Under the pieces are notes generated by a model. That model did not search any database. It was not told where the DNA came from and was given only the letters and a program-made list of their open reading frames with translations. DNA of 64,000 nt, taken from contig NZ_CP139035.1 of NCBI RefSeq assembly GCF_029854705.2, positions 310,001-374,000 of the forward strand, given 5' to 3'. This DNA is from Akkermansia sp. N21116. Its GTDB lineage: Bacteria > Verrucomicrobiota > Verrucomicrobiia > Verrucomicrobiales > Akkermansiaceae. A program made the translations under genes and the position numbers. Positions 1 to 8,115 of the stretch are shown piece after piece (the stretch's first letter is position 1; the number at the start of each line of letters is the position of its first letter).

Positions 1-132
1 GTTACCTGGCTGGTCCTCGTTCCCGCGATCTATGCAATAATATGCGCCGTATTCTTCCTGATCAGGAAGTATGCTCCCGCCCTTTTGCCTTATGTGGCAG
101 GTTACCGCGTCAAACCCGCACAGAGAGCCTGA
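1..132 (+). CDS. C-terminal end of a membrane protein (partial)
   Basis: An open frame enters from the left edge and stops with TGA at 130-132, giving the last 43 residues of a protein whose start lies outside the window. The visible part holds one hydrophobic helix (about residues 2-20 of the fragment) followed by a short basic tail ending KPAQRA, so it is an integral membrane protein, probably a transporter. The family cannot be told from this fragment. It converges on the corrinoid methyltransferase operon with only 16 bases between the two stop codons, so it is not part of that operon, though it could serve the same pathway. Confidence 0.6.
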   Translation, partial: VTWLVLVPAIYAIICAVFFLIRKYAPALLPYVAGYRVKPAQRA

Positions 133-148
133 CGCGGCAGAAATTCCC

Positions 149-1162
149 TCACAGATGCGGGTCGAATTCCCGCACGGCCTCGAAAAACGCCCGTATATTC
201 TCCCAGGATGTCGAAGGAGGAATATCACATCCTGAAGAAATCATGAAATTGGGCCACTTCGCGCATTTTCCCAGCAAGGCAACCGTGGTTGCCCGAATAG
301 ATTCCGGCGTTCCTTCACGGAATTGTCCGGACGGATCCACGTTCCCCATGGCAAGAACATGCGGAGGGACCTGGGGCATGACGTCCGCCATGTCCACGGC
401 ATTGCCGAAGTGCAGGGCGGCGGCACCCGTTCCGGCAATGGAGTCAACCATGTGCACGGCACTGCCTCCGCAATTATGGTAGATCACGATAAAGTCGTCG
501 TCCTGGACACGTTCCACAATGTGTTTGACGTACCGGGATGAGAATTCATCTCCGAACTCGGGGGAAAGGAGGCCGGCCATCGGCTCCGCCATCACAACAC
601 CGTCGGCTCCGGCCCGCTTGAATGCCAGAGCGTACTCTTCCAAAAAGGAGGTCGTTTTGTCTAGCAGGGTATGTACGGTTTCGGGAGATTCATAGCAGGC
701 CATCATGATGCCGGTAATATCCATCAGACGTCCGGCCAAAGAGAACGGGCCAATCATGCCGGCAAACACGGGACGGTCCCGAATCAATTCGACGGCTTGC
801 GAAACGGCGTCGACATAAAGCCCGGATCGCCCGGTACCAACGGCAGGTATGACCAGCCGCTCTACTTCCTCAGGCGTTGAAACGAGGCTCCCAACAATAG
901 TCGGAACTTCGTCGTCGGATACATGGACGGTTCCGCCAAAGCATTCCGCTTCCACGGACAAATCCATCAAGCTGACGGCTGCTACGGAATCCACTTGCCG
1001 AGCAACCGTTTCCATGGCACGGGCCTGCAAGCTACTGTCGGAAATCAGTTCCTTGACGGTAATCCCCATCAGGGAGACTGCAGGGAACGAAAGAATGGGC
1101 ATGGCCCTGCATTCGGAGGAGGCGATACAATCCGCCACCCATTGTTTCATTTTTCTATTCAT
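149..1162 (-). CDS. UroD-fold (MtaA/CmuA-type) corrinoid methyltransferase
   Basis: A 337-residue protein of the uroporphyrinogen-decarboxylase superfamily, of the kind that moves methyl groups to or from a corrinoid protein rather than making heme. The zinc-site pattern of MtaA-type methyltransferases is visible: His229-x-Cys231 in YHNCGGS and Cys312 in SSGCDIPP. Such enzymes use zinc to activate a thiol or bind substrate. It is the last gene of a five-gene minus-strand operon; its start overlaps the stop of the activation gene by 4 bases, implying translational coupling. Substrate is not predictable; because a second UroD-fold protein lies in the same operon, one may take the methyl group from substrate and the other may pass it on. 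Cytoplasmic, with no signal peptide. Confidence 0.85.
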   Translation of the reverse strand: MNRKMKQWVADCIASSECRAMPILSFPAVSLMGITVKELISDSSLQARAMETVARQVDSVAAVSLMDLSVEAECFGGTVHVSDDEVPTIVGSLVSTPEEVERLVIPAVGTGRSGLYVDAVSQAVELIRDRPVFAGMIGPFSLAGRLMDITGIMMACYESPETVHTLLDKTTSFLEEYALAFKRAGADGVVMAEPMAGLLSPEFGDEFSSRYVKHIVERVQDDDFIVIYHNCGGSAVHMVDSIAGTGAAALHFGNAVDMADVMPQVPPHVLAMGNVDPSGQFREGTPESIRATTVALLGKCAKWPNFMISSGCDIPPSTSWENIRAFFEAVREFDPHL

Positions 1163-1893
1163 ATCGATTCAGGTTTAATTGAATGCCTCTCTTGGGGGAG
1201 GCGGCGTTTGTAACAATCTTTTTTCCGGCAAATAGCGCACCCGTACGGCATTTTGACCAGTCCATGCCCCAATCCTACGACAGAACTCACGGATTTAATC
1301 GGCACCATGAGACAGGACTCCGTCAGGGACACGCCGCAAAAAGCGTCGGGAAGCAGAGAAAACAGCATTTTCTGCTCCATTACGTCCCAGCCGCAATAAC
1401 CGGGACTGTACGAATTGGAAATATGCAGTCCTTCCCGGGCACAAATGGTTTCCAGAGCGTCCAGAGCCCGTGCAGCAACGGCTTCCACAATGGCAGATCC
1501 CAGGGAATCCGCAACCAAAAGCCTGACCATGTCTCCGGAACATTCCACATCGTGCCGCCAGGCATCGTAAGCGGACCCTGCCGTTGCCACCAAAAGGAAG
1601 AAGTCTTCACTTCCGCGAAGGCAGTGCATAATGATCCGGTCCGGATGGAATTCTTTATCTTCCAAACGAAGCGTACGGCCATCTACAATATCTCCCTCAA
1701 CAGTTCTAAACCCGAACGACGGCGCACAAATGGAGGCCAGCTCCCGCTTCATGTCATCCAGTATGACCAGAATCCTGGGATCAGCCTCATGGTCGCCATA
1801 TCCCATGTAACGGCAGACTTCAATGTCCGGAACGGACAGGGAGACAAAATCCACGGGAACTGTCTCCAGCATAGGCGGAAGGGAGGTCTTCAT
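1159..1893 (-). CDS. Corrinoid-activation protein (MetH activation-domain-like)
   Basis: A 244-residue protein resembling the stand-alone vitamin B12-dependent methionine synthase activation-domain proteins found in corrinoid methyltransferase clusters. Support comes from the SPGYCGW segment (residues 163-169), equivalent to the substrate-binding loop of the MetH activation domain, and a later LMVPIKSVSSVVGLG segment. The C-terminus carries a CxxCxxxxC cluster (Cys219, Cys222, Cys227) followed by basic residues, which could hold a metal or an Fe-S centre. The expected role is reactivation of the partner corrinoid protein after its Co(I) form is oxidised. It lies 21 bases after the corrinoid-protein gene and overlaps the next methyltransferase gene by 4 bases. 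Confidence 0.8.
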   Translation of the reverse strand: MKTSLPPMLETVPVDFVSLSVPDIEVCRYMGYGDHEADPRILVILDDMKRELASICAPSFGFRTVEGDIVDGRTLRLEDKEFHPDRIIMHCLRGSEDFFLLVATAGSAYDAWRHDVECSGDMVRLLVADSLGSAIVEAVAARALDALETICAREGLHISNSYSPGYCGWDVMEQKMLFSLLPDAFCGVSLTESCLMVPIKSVSSVVGLGHGLVKMPYGCAICRKKDCYKRRLPQERHSIKPESI

Positions 1894-1914
1894 GGCCGGA
1901 GAGAAAAGGGCATT

Positions 1915-2553
1915 TTATGCACTCTGGACAAGAGAACGTGCCAGAGACACGGCGGCATTGGCATTCGGGCTGAAACCGTCCGCACCAATGGTACGGGCAA
2001 ATTCTTCCGTCACCGGAGCCCCACCAATCATGATCTTGATGGAATTACGCAGGCCCTCCGCTTCCAGTGCCGCCACAACTTCCTGCATGTAGGGCATGGT
2101 TGTCGTCAGCAGGGCAGACATACCGAGGATATCCGCCTTGTGTTCGCGGACGGCAGCGACAAACTGTTCACTGCTCACGTTCGTGCCGAGGTTGACAATC
2201 TCAAACCCGCATCCTTCCAACATGGAAGCCACCAGGTTCTTTCCGATGTCGTGCAAGTCCCCCTTAACGGTACCGACAATAATGCGACCGGCCTGGATAG
2301 ACTCATCTTCTTTCAGGAGAGGTTTCAAAAATTCAAGGCATTTCTTCATCGCTTGTGCGGCCATCAGGAGTTCCGGGACAAAGGCTTTTCCTTGTTCAAA
2401 CCGCCTCCCTACTTCCTCCATGGCCCTTATCATATGGTCGTGGATGATATCTCCGGGGGCCGCACCGGAGGTAACGGCGGCACGGGTCGCGTCCAGCGCC
2501 GGAAGAGGTTTGCCGCAGAGGATGGATTCATACAGGGTATCCGTATCAGACAT
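1915..2553 (-). CDS. Corrinoid (B12-binding) methyl-carrier protein
   Basis: A 212-residue two-domain corrinoid protein of the MtaC/MtbC/MtvC type. Residues 1-85 form the helical cap domain; residues 88-212 form the Rossmann-like B12 domain with the diagnostic base-off/His-on signature D99-L-H101-D102-I-G104, the downstream Ser of SALLT (Ser146) and the GGAPV loop (177-181). His101 should be the lower cobalt ligand. It carries the methyl group between the methyltransferases of this operon. I placed the start at 2553 because an in-frame extension to 2703 would run into the upstream methyltransferase gene and has no family counterpart; the chosen ATG lies 25 bases after that gene's stop codon. 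Cytoplasmic. Confidence 0.92.
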   Translation of the reverse strand: MSDTDTLYESILCGKPLPALDATRAAVTSGAAPGDIIHDHMIRAMEEVGRRFEQGKAFVPELLMAAQAMKKCLEFLKPLLKEDESIQAGRIIVGTVKGDLHDIGKNLVASMLEGCGFEIVNLGTNVSSEQFVAAVREHKADILGMSALLTTTMPYMQEVVAALEAEGLRNSIKIMIGGAPVTEEFARTIGADGFSPNANAAVSLARSLVQSA

Positions 2554-2578
2554 AATGTGATGATGGTTGGTTAGAATT

Positions 2579-3673
2579 TTAGTGAACTTGCTCCAGGGAA
2601 CGTACCGCCTCGAACATTGCAAGAATGTTTTCGATGGGCGTATCTGCCTGAATATTGTGAGCCGGTGCAAGAATGTAGCCGCCGCCTTTCGCCAGAATGG
2701 CAATCCGACGGAGAACCTCTTCCTTCACCTGGGTCGTCGTGCCATGCGGCAGGAGTTCCTGAACACAAATCCCTCCGAAGAAAACCAGGCGATCGCCATA
2801 GGTCTCCTTCAACCACACGGGATCCATCCCGGCGGCAAGTGGCTGGATGGGATTCAGGATGTCGAGCCCCGCCTCAATGAAGCGCGGAATGAACGGCAAA
2901 ATGGATCCGCAACTATGCCAGGCAATTTTCACATCCGGCTTCACTTTCTTGAATTCGGCGAACATAGTTCGAATACGAGGGAAGAAATATCGATCAAACA
3001 TCTCGACACTAATCATCGGCCCATTCTGGGAACCGATATCGTCACCGCACCAAATAACATCCGCGCCCAAGGCTGCCAGGGTACACCCTACCCGAGTATG
3101 AAATGCAGCTACCTTGTCGAACAAGGCATCCACCCAGGGTTCTTCCATTGCCATACCCATGAACAGTTTTTCCAATCCGACCAGATACCAGGATGTTTCG
3201 AAGATCGAGCATTCCAAGTCTCCGATAATTCCGTAGTCCTTTCCGTATTTTTCAATAGCTTCCTGCGCCAGCCGAAAGCGTCCCGGGGCATCCGGATCGG
3301 GAAAGGGAAAGGCCTCGACATCCTCCACGGTTTCTACGTGGGCAAGAGGATGAAGCTCGAAATCGTCGTATAATCCATGATTGCGCATGCCGATTCCCCA
3401 TTCATTCACCATGAGTCCGTCATCCAACGTACGCGTCGGAGCCGTATCCGGAGCGCAGGAGGCCACGCAGACACAGTCGCTTCCCAGTCTCAGCATCAGA
3501 TCCATCCATGAAATACGGTTGGAACTCATGGGCGAATCAATAGGAGCCTCTACCGCCATGCCGAAATAACTTCCCAGTTTGTCCGCCAACTGAGGAACGA
3601 TACTGCAAAACACGGGCGGACGGTCGGTCTCCCGGAAATTGACAGCATGGATGAGTCTTGCCTTGGAATTCAT
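2579..3673 (-). CDS. UroD-fold methyltransferase, second paralogue
   Basis: A 364-residue UroD-superfamily protein, distinct from the one at the end of the operon. It has His253-x-Cys255 in AWHSCGS, and a C-terminal APAHNIQ motif (His339) where the other paralogue has a cysteine. Many UroD-like proteins of corrinoid clusters have this APxHNIQ ending, and in O-demethylases of acetogens (MtvB-like) the UroD-fold protein is the substrate-facing enzyme; its role here as the demethylating subunit is inference. The gene follows the GH2 gene by 27 bases and precedes the corrinoid-protein gene by 25, so all are probably co-transcribed. Confidence 0.85.
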   Translation of the reverse strand: MNSKARLIHAVNFRETDRPPVFCSIVPQLADKLGSYFGMAVEAPIDSPMSSNRISWMDLMLRLGSDCVCVASCAPDTAPTRTLDDGLMVNEWGIGMRNHGLYDDFELHPLAHVETVEDVEAFPFPDPDAPGRFRLAQEAIEKYGKDYGIIGDLECSIFETSWYLVGLEKLFMGMAMEEPWVDALFDKVAAFHTRVGCTLAALGADVIWCGDDIGSQNGPMISVEMFDRYFFPRIRTMFAEFKKVKPDVKIAWHSCGSILPFIPRFIEAGLDILNPIQPLAAGMDPVWLKETYGDRLVFFGGICVQELLPHGTTTQVKEEVLRRIAILAKGGGYILAPAHNIQADTPIENILAMFEAVRSLEQVH

Positions 3674-3700
3674 ATATGTTTCTTATGTTGAGATGTTCCG

Positions 3701-6700
3701 TTATTTCATTTCCGCACCGGATATTATGAACTCCGACCGGATAGTATCGCCCTTCTTGAGGGGCCGTCGTTCTCCGCTGTAGTGAGTTGCGAAAAAGTGG
3801 TCCGCTCCGCCGGTATTAAACCCGGCCATCAACACGCGCACTCCCTCCGGCGACACCCAGGCTCTCAAAGCCTGGGGAGCAGTATCGGATGCGGGGCGAA
3901 AAGCGAAGCAACGGCCTTGTTCATTCTTCATCAAGACACGGCGGATATTCATTTTCGTTGCGATAAAGTCATTGCAACCCAACGCATTGGCATCATCTTT
4001 CCAAGCATGCCGAGGCTCTTTGCCAGGTTCTTCAACCCATTCTCGTACGACCGGTAAAGCCTGTGCAGTTCCACGAGGACGACCAATCTGGTCCTCGGGA
4101 TACCAGGACCAATGGGCTTTGCGATCCCACTCCATCCTGTCGAACTCCCGGGGAAGCGTCCAGACAAGCCCCCATTGACGCGGATTGACGTCTTGATTGA
4201 CAGTTACAGCATAGCGGACGAGCATGCTTCCTCCCTTCCGGGGAATAAATTCCAATTCCCCGCTTCCCCACGCACCGTCACCCGTCCAGCGCCTGCCGGC
4301 TCCCTTGTAGGAACCATCGCTCTTCCATGTCCAGACTTCCACGGGAGTATAAGGGTCAATCTGATTGGTCAACGTACTGCCCGCAGGGCCTGAAGAACCA
4401 CCGGAATCATTGATATCCAGCACCATCGGAACCGGAAGAGGAACTTCAATACCATGGATTTTTACACCGTTGGACACCAGAGTCATCGGGGCAATCTTGC
4501 CGTCGGATGAAAGATTTTCCCTGTTTTCTCCACCGGGAATTGTAATGACTTCACGGGCTATTTCACGTCCGGACGGATCCTTGACAGACAAGGTCACTTC
4601 ATCTCCTTTGCGAAAACCGGATCCCAGAGTTATTTCTCCCCGGGCATGAGGGGCGATATCCGCCCGGATTACTCCCGTTTTCCCCTTGCACGACCAGGTT
4701 ATCCGGTTGTCCCGGAGGTTCAGGAAATTCTGACGGTTCTGGACATCGAGGCAAACCGGCTTTCCGGAATCGGCCCGAACGCCAAACACACGGAAAGGCG
4801 TGTAGGCCATACGCATGCCATGGTATTCCGGCTTGGCACGCCGCCAGCCATCGATGGGCCCCCAATGACCATAGCCGCAGAGGTTGCCGTCAGGAAGATG
4901 GAACACATCGTCAATGCCGCTCCACAGGGCGCCGCCCAGGCATCCCGGTTGGTCCCACATCAAATCCACCATGCGCTGGAGAGGACGGCTCCAATCCTCC
5001 CGGATTCCGGGGTCCGTCGCCAATTCACGGCGGTTGTAGCACTGAAGATGAGCGTATTCCCCAAACCAGACGGGACGGCCCGTTTTACTCCATTCGTCCG
5101 GATTATTCTCGGAGGGATAATGGTAGTTGGCAATATCGGCATGGCTACCGGCGTTGTTGTAGCCACCCCAGCATTGGTCATGGAAGACAAGGGGGCGTGA
5201 CGATTCATAGCGTTTGGCCACTTCCAGCACTTTTTCCCATAAACAGCTCCACACGGACTCATTGCCCAGGGACCACATGATGATGGACGGATGGTGGCGG
5301 TTTGCCGCCATTTGATCCAGCGTCGGACGCAGAAGATAGGGAAGATAGTCGGGATTGCGATAATTCCAGCGTCTCCAGACAGGGCTTGCTCCATGCTGGA
5401 TCCAGCAAACAGCCGACTCCGACTCGACAAAAAGCCCCAATTCATCGCATGCCTGAAGGAACTCTTCACTGGGCGGATAGTGAGACGTCCGCACTGTATT
5501 GACCCCGGCTGCCTTGTAAAGTTCAGCGTCTTTCCTGCACAGTTCGGGTGTCAGGCTCCTGCCACGCAGGGGATGAACTTCATGATGGTTGACGGCCAGC
5601 AATTTAACGGGCGAACCATTGACCAAAAGACGATTGCCGCTAACCGCCACCGTGCGGAGTCCAATTTTGCGTTCATAGCGGGAGAGAGGTTTGCCTTTCT
5701 CGCTTAAGGTACACACCAGCGTGTAAAGATAGGGAGTTTCCGATGTCCACAAATTCGCCTTTTTCACAGGAAGGGTGAATTCTACTCCCGTGGATTTGCC
5801 GGGAACAGCTTCCACCGGTATCTTCCGGGAAACGACTTCCCGACCATTCGCATCCTTGAGTGCGGCAGTCAGTACGACAGGACGGACTGAATCCCCGGCA
5901 TTGGCGATATTCGCTTCGTAATGGAAGACAGCATCGGCACCATCAAGAGTCGTACGGCTATTATCGGAGGCCACATGTAAATCCGGCAAGGCAATCATGG
6001 CCACCTTGCGGAGAATTCCTCCCACCTGGTGAGCCGCATATTGGGAAATGCAGCCGACCGAGTCCGCAACGGATTCACTTTGCACCATGACCTCAACCAC
6101 ATTGTCCTCCCCAGGACGGACGGCATCCGTGACATCCAGTTCAAAGGGGACCATTCCGCCCTCGTGGCTTCCCACCTCACTGCCATTAACCACTACCCGG
6201 CAGACGGCATGCACGGCGTCGAAACGCATTTTCATTCGCCTTCCCTTCCAATCTGCAGGGACAGACACCGATTTACGGTAACGTGCAAATTGACCACGAG
6301 GCACGTCAAACCCTTGCATTTTCCACTCTCCGGGGACCTGGATGGGCTTGAATTCTCCCGTGTTGCCGGTCGATGAAAATTCCCATGTCCCATCCAACGA
6401 TAGAATCGGAGTTGACGTACCTTCCACTGCTGTCGGACGTGGAGCCATTCCGGGCATAGGCATCACCAGCTTTTCCAACTCGTCTTGGGTCGGTTCCTTG
6501 AATTCCTTGTGTTCGCCCGGCTTCAACTTCCGACCGTCACGGGTCAAGATTTCCAATGTCTGGATAACGGCATTGGGACCGCTCATGGCATTAATGGTCA
6601 GAGTCAGGCGCCCTCCATACAGACGGGATGACGGAATGATCCATTGAGAGGAATGCGGCTGGCCCTTCTCCAGTTTCAATCCAGCTTCCAATTCGGTTCC

Positions 6701-7012
6701 GTTGGTATCCAGGGCAAGTTCCCTCGGTCCATCGCTCAAAAATGTAGCTTTAATCATGCAGTCCCGTCCGTCTTCGAGTCCTTCGAAATTGAACTCAAGA
6801 GGGTTTCCGAAAAAAATTTTCCTTTCCCCCTTCCATGGAGCAACGGCTCCGGCCGGGCATTCATACGACTCGAAACGGCCCCAGGGAGCAGCCTCGGAAG
6901 CATTCGCCGCATCCAGACGAACCGATGTTTTCCAGGATTCACCGGATGCCGTCAGCACACCCAGCAGGAAGACAAAAAACATTGTCAATAGTTTTAGCGA
7001 AGATTTAGACAT
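3701..7012 (-). CDS. Secreted glycoside hydrolase family 2 enzyme
   Basis: An 1,103-residue GH2 protein (beta-galactosidase / beta-glucuronidase / beta-mannosidase superfamily). Residues 1-24 form a Sec signal peptide ending near TASG. A region to about residue 190 is of uncertain fold; then come a jelly-roll sugar-binding domain, an Ig-like domain and a TIM barrel. The acid/base Glu585 lies in SLGNES and the nucleophile Glu652 in WFGEYAH, so both catalytic residues are present. The C-terminal 300 residues resemble beta-galactosidase small-chain or accessory domains. It is the first gene of the corrinoid operon and divergent from an AraC regulator, an unusual pairing suggesting that it releases a sugar or aglycone that is then demethylated. 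Exact substrate is unknown. Confidence 0.9.
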   Translation of the reverse strand: MSKSSLKLLTMFFVFLLGVLTASGESWKTSVRLDAANASEAAPWGRFESYECPAGAVAPWKGERKIFFGNPLEFNFEGLEDGRDCMIKATFLSDGPRELALDTNGTELEAGLKLEKGQPHSSQWIIPSSRLYGGRLTLTINAMSGPNAVIQTLEILTRDGRKLKPGEHKEFKEPTQDELEKLVMPMPGMAPRPTAVEGTSTPILSLDGTWEFSSTGNTGEFKPIQVPGEWKMQGFDVPRGQFARYRKSVSVPADWKGRRMKMRFDAVHAVCRVVVNGSEVGSHEGGMVPFELDVTDAVRPGEDNVVEVMVQSESVADSVGCISQYAAHQVGGILRKVAMIALPDLHVASDNSRTTLDGADAVFHYEANIANAGDSVRPVVLTAALKDANGREVVSRKIPVEAVPGKSTGVEFTLPVKKANLWTSETPYLYTLVCTLSEKGKPLSRYERKIGLRTVAVSGNRLLVNGSPVKLLAVNHHEVHPLRGRSLTPELCRKDAELYKAAGVNTVRTSHYPPSEEFLQACDELGLFVESESAVCWIQHGASPVWRRWNYRNPDYLPYLLRPTLDQMAANRHHPSIIMWSLGNESVWSCLWEKVLEVAKRYESSRPLVFHDQCWGGYNNAGSHADIANYHYPSENNPDEWSKTGRPVWFGEYAHLQCYNRRELATDPGIREDWSRPLQRMVDLMWDQPGCLGGALWSGIDDVFHLPDGNLCGYGHWGPIDGWRRAKPEYHGMRMAYTPFRVFGVRADSGKPVCLDVQNRQNFLNLRDNRITWSCKGKTGVIRADIAPHARGEITLGSGFRKGDEVTLSVKDPSGREIAREVITIPGGENRENLSSDGKIAPMTLVSNGVKIHGIEVPLPVPMVLDINDSGGSSGPAGSTLTNQIDPYTPVEVWTWKSDGSYKGAGRRWTGDGAWGSGELEFIPRKGGSMLVRYAVTVNQDVNPRQWGLVWTLPREFDRMEWDRKAHWSWYPEDQIGRPRGTAQALPVVREWVEEPGKEPRHAWKDDANALGCNDFIATKMNIRRVLMKNEQGRCFAFRPASDTAPQALRAWVSPEGVRVLMAGFNTGGADHFFATHYSGERRPLKKGDTIRSEFIISGAEMK

Positions 7013-7142
7013 GGTTGAAATGGGATTGAATATCTCATAATATACATATTTATTTTTCCCAATGCGTTCATTTTTCTACTTTGTCGAATTATGAACATTT
7101 TTCTTCCAGACTTTTCCCTCCCATATGGGCTAGAGTACAGGC
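7013..7142. promoter_or_regulatory. Divergent promoter region between GH2 operon and araC-type gene
   Basis: This 130-base A+T-rich spacer separates two divergent genes and must hold both promoters. It contains an inverted repeat GTTCAT (7066-7071) / ATGAAC (7091-7096) with a 19-base spacer and a perfect 10-base palindrome CCCATATGGG (7120-7129) just before the regulator gene. On the minus strand a TATTAT box lies near 7040. Either repeat is a candidate regulator site; neither was tested against known motifs. Confidence 0.45.
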
Positions 7143-8042
7143 ATGGATCCCGAAAACTCCCTTTTTGTCCACTGGAATAACTGCCCGATGCTAGCTCCAT
7201 TTTCCCAATACCTCAGGGAAGTGGGCGTCTTGAAATTTTCCGGGATCTCCCCGCACTCCCTCGATATGCACTACAACGAAGGCATTGAACTGAACTACGT
7301 TGTCAAAGGAACCTACAAATGGGTCGTCGAAGGGAAACATTACCAATTGTATCCGGGCGAAGCCTTTATCACCTGTCCGTGGGAATACCACGGCAGCCCG
7401 GAGAAAATCCTGGATCGCGGTATTTTATCGTGGATGATCCTGAAGCCCGCAACTTTCTCACAGGACGGGAGGCTCTGCCTGGGCCATTGGTCGCGCATCA
7501 AAGCAGAGACCCAGATGGAAATAGGGCGCCTGTTGGCCGGCAATACCAACCCCGTCATTCCCAAAGGAAGCAATCTCATCGAACTTTTCCGGAAACTTCA
7601 CCGGGAAATCAGCAATCAAGACATCGGATACGAGGAAAAAATCCATCTTCTACTTGATTCTCTGGTTATCCGGCTGGCGCGCATTCTGAAAACGCGAGAA
7701 TCCTGTAAAGAACGGGACGACGATTTCGTCGCGCATTTGACCCGTATCCTAAAAGAAGATTTCAACCGGAAAATCAAGGTAGCCGATCTTGCCTATGCCT
7801 TCGGCATGAGTGCGACGTCATTCAACAACAAAGTCAAGACGCTCACAGGTTATTCTCCTGCCGATTACCTGATCGAACTCAAGCTTGACGCAGCTAAAGA
7901 ACTTCTGATTGCCGACCGGCAAAACATCACCGGTATCGCCGCCGAATGCGGATTCTATTCCTCCCAGCACTTCGCAACCCTCTTCTCCAAACGAGTCGGT
8001 AAAACACCGTCCCAATTCCGAAAGAATGCGCGGGAGAAATAA
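7143..8042 (+). CDS. AraC-family transcriptional regulator with cupin sensor domain
   Basis: A 299-residue regulator. The N-terminal half (about 20-110) reads as an AraC-type cupin ligand pocket (GIELNYVVKG, YPGEAFITCPWEYHGS). The C-terminal 100 residues hold the two helix-turn-helix motifs (KVADLAYAFGMSATSFNNKVK and ITGIAAECGFYSSQHFATLF, ending KTPSQFRK), the classic AraC/XylS signature. It is divergent from the GH2-corrinoid operon, so it most likely senses a sugar or glycoside and activates that operon. It is closed by a strong hairpin terminator directly after its stop codon. Confidence 0.92.
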   Translation: MDPENSLFVHWNNCPMLAPFSQYLREVGVLKFSGISPHSLDMHYNEGIELNYVVKGTYKWVVEGKHYQLYPGEAFITCPWEYHGSPEKILDRGILSWMILKPATFSQDGRLCLGHWSRIKAETQMEIGRLLAGNTNPVIPKGSNLIELFRKLHREISNQDIGYEEKIHLLLDSLVIRLARILKTRESCKERDDDFVAHLTRILKEDFNRKIKVADLAYAFGMSATSFNNKVKTLTGYSPADYLIELKLDAAKELLIADRQNITGIAAECGFYSSQHFATLFSKRVGKTPSQFRKNAREK

Positions 8043-8055
8043 ATCCCAGGATAAG

Positions 8056-8098
8056 GAAGGGGGAGCAAAGCTATTCAACTTTACTCCCCCTTCTTTTT
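8056..8098 (+). terminator. Rho-independent terminator after the AraC gene
   Basis: Arms GAAGGGGGAG (8056-8065) and CTCCCCCTTC (8084-8093) pair perfectly, extended inside by AAAG/CTTT, and are followed by TTTTT. It ends plus-strand transcription; the convergent aconitase gene stops 18 bases downstream and may use the same stem. Confidence 0.85.
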
Positions 8099-8115
8099 AC
8101 TGTTAGGCAGGATCG

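Noticed and set aside
1183-2574. A 463-codon plus-strand open frame opposite the corrinoid genes
   Set aside because: It lies antisense to the well-supported activation and corrinoid-protein genes and its translation is low in hydrophobic core pattern; a shadow frame.
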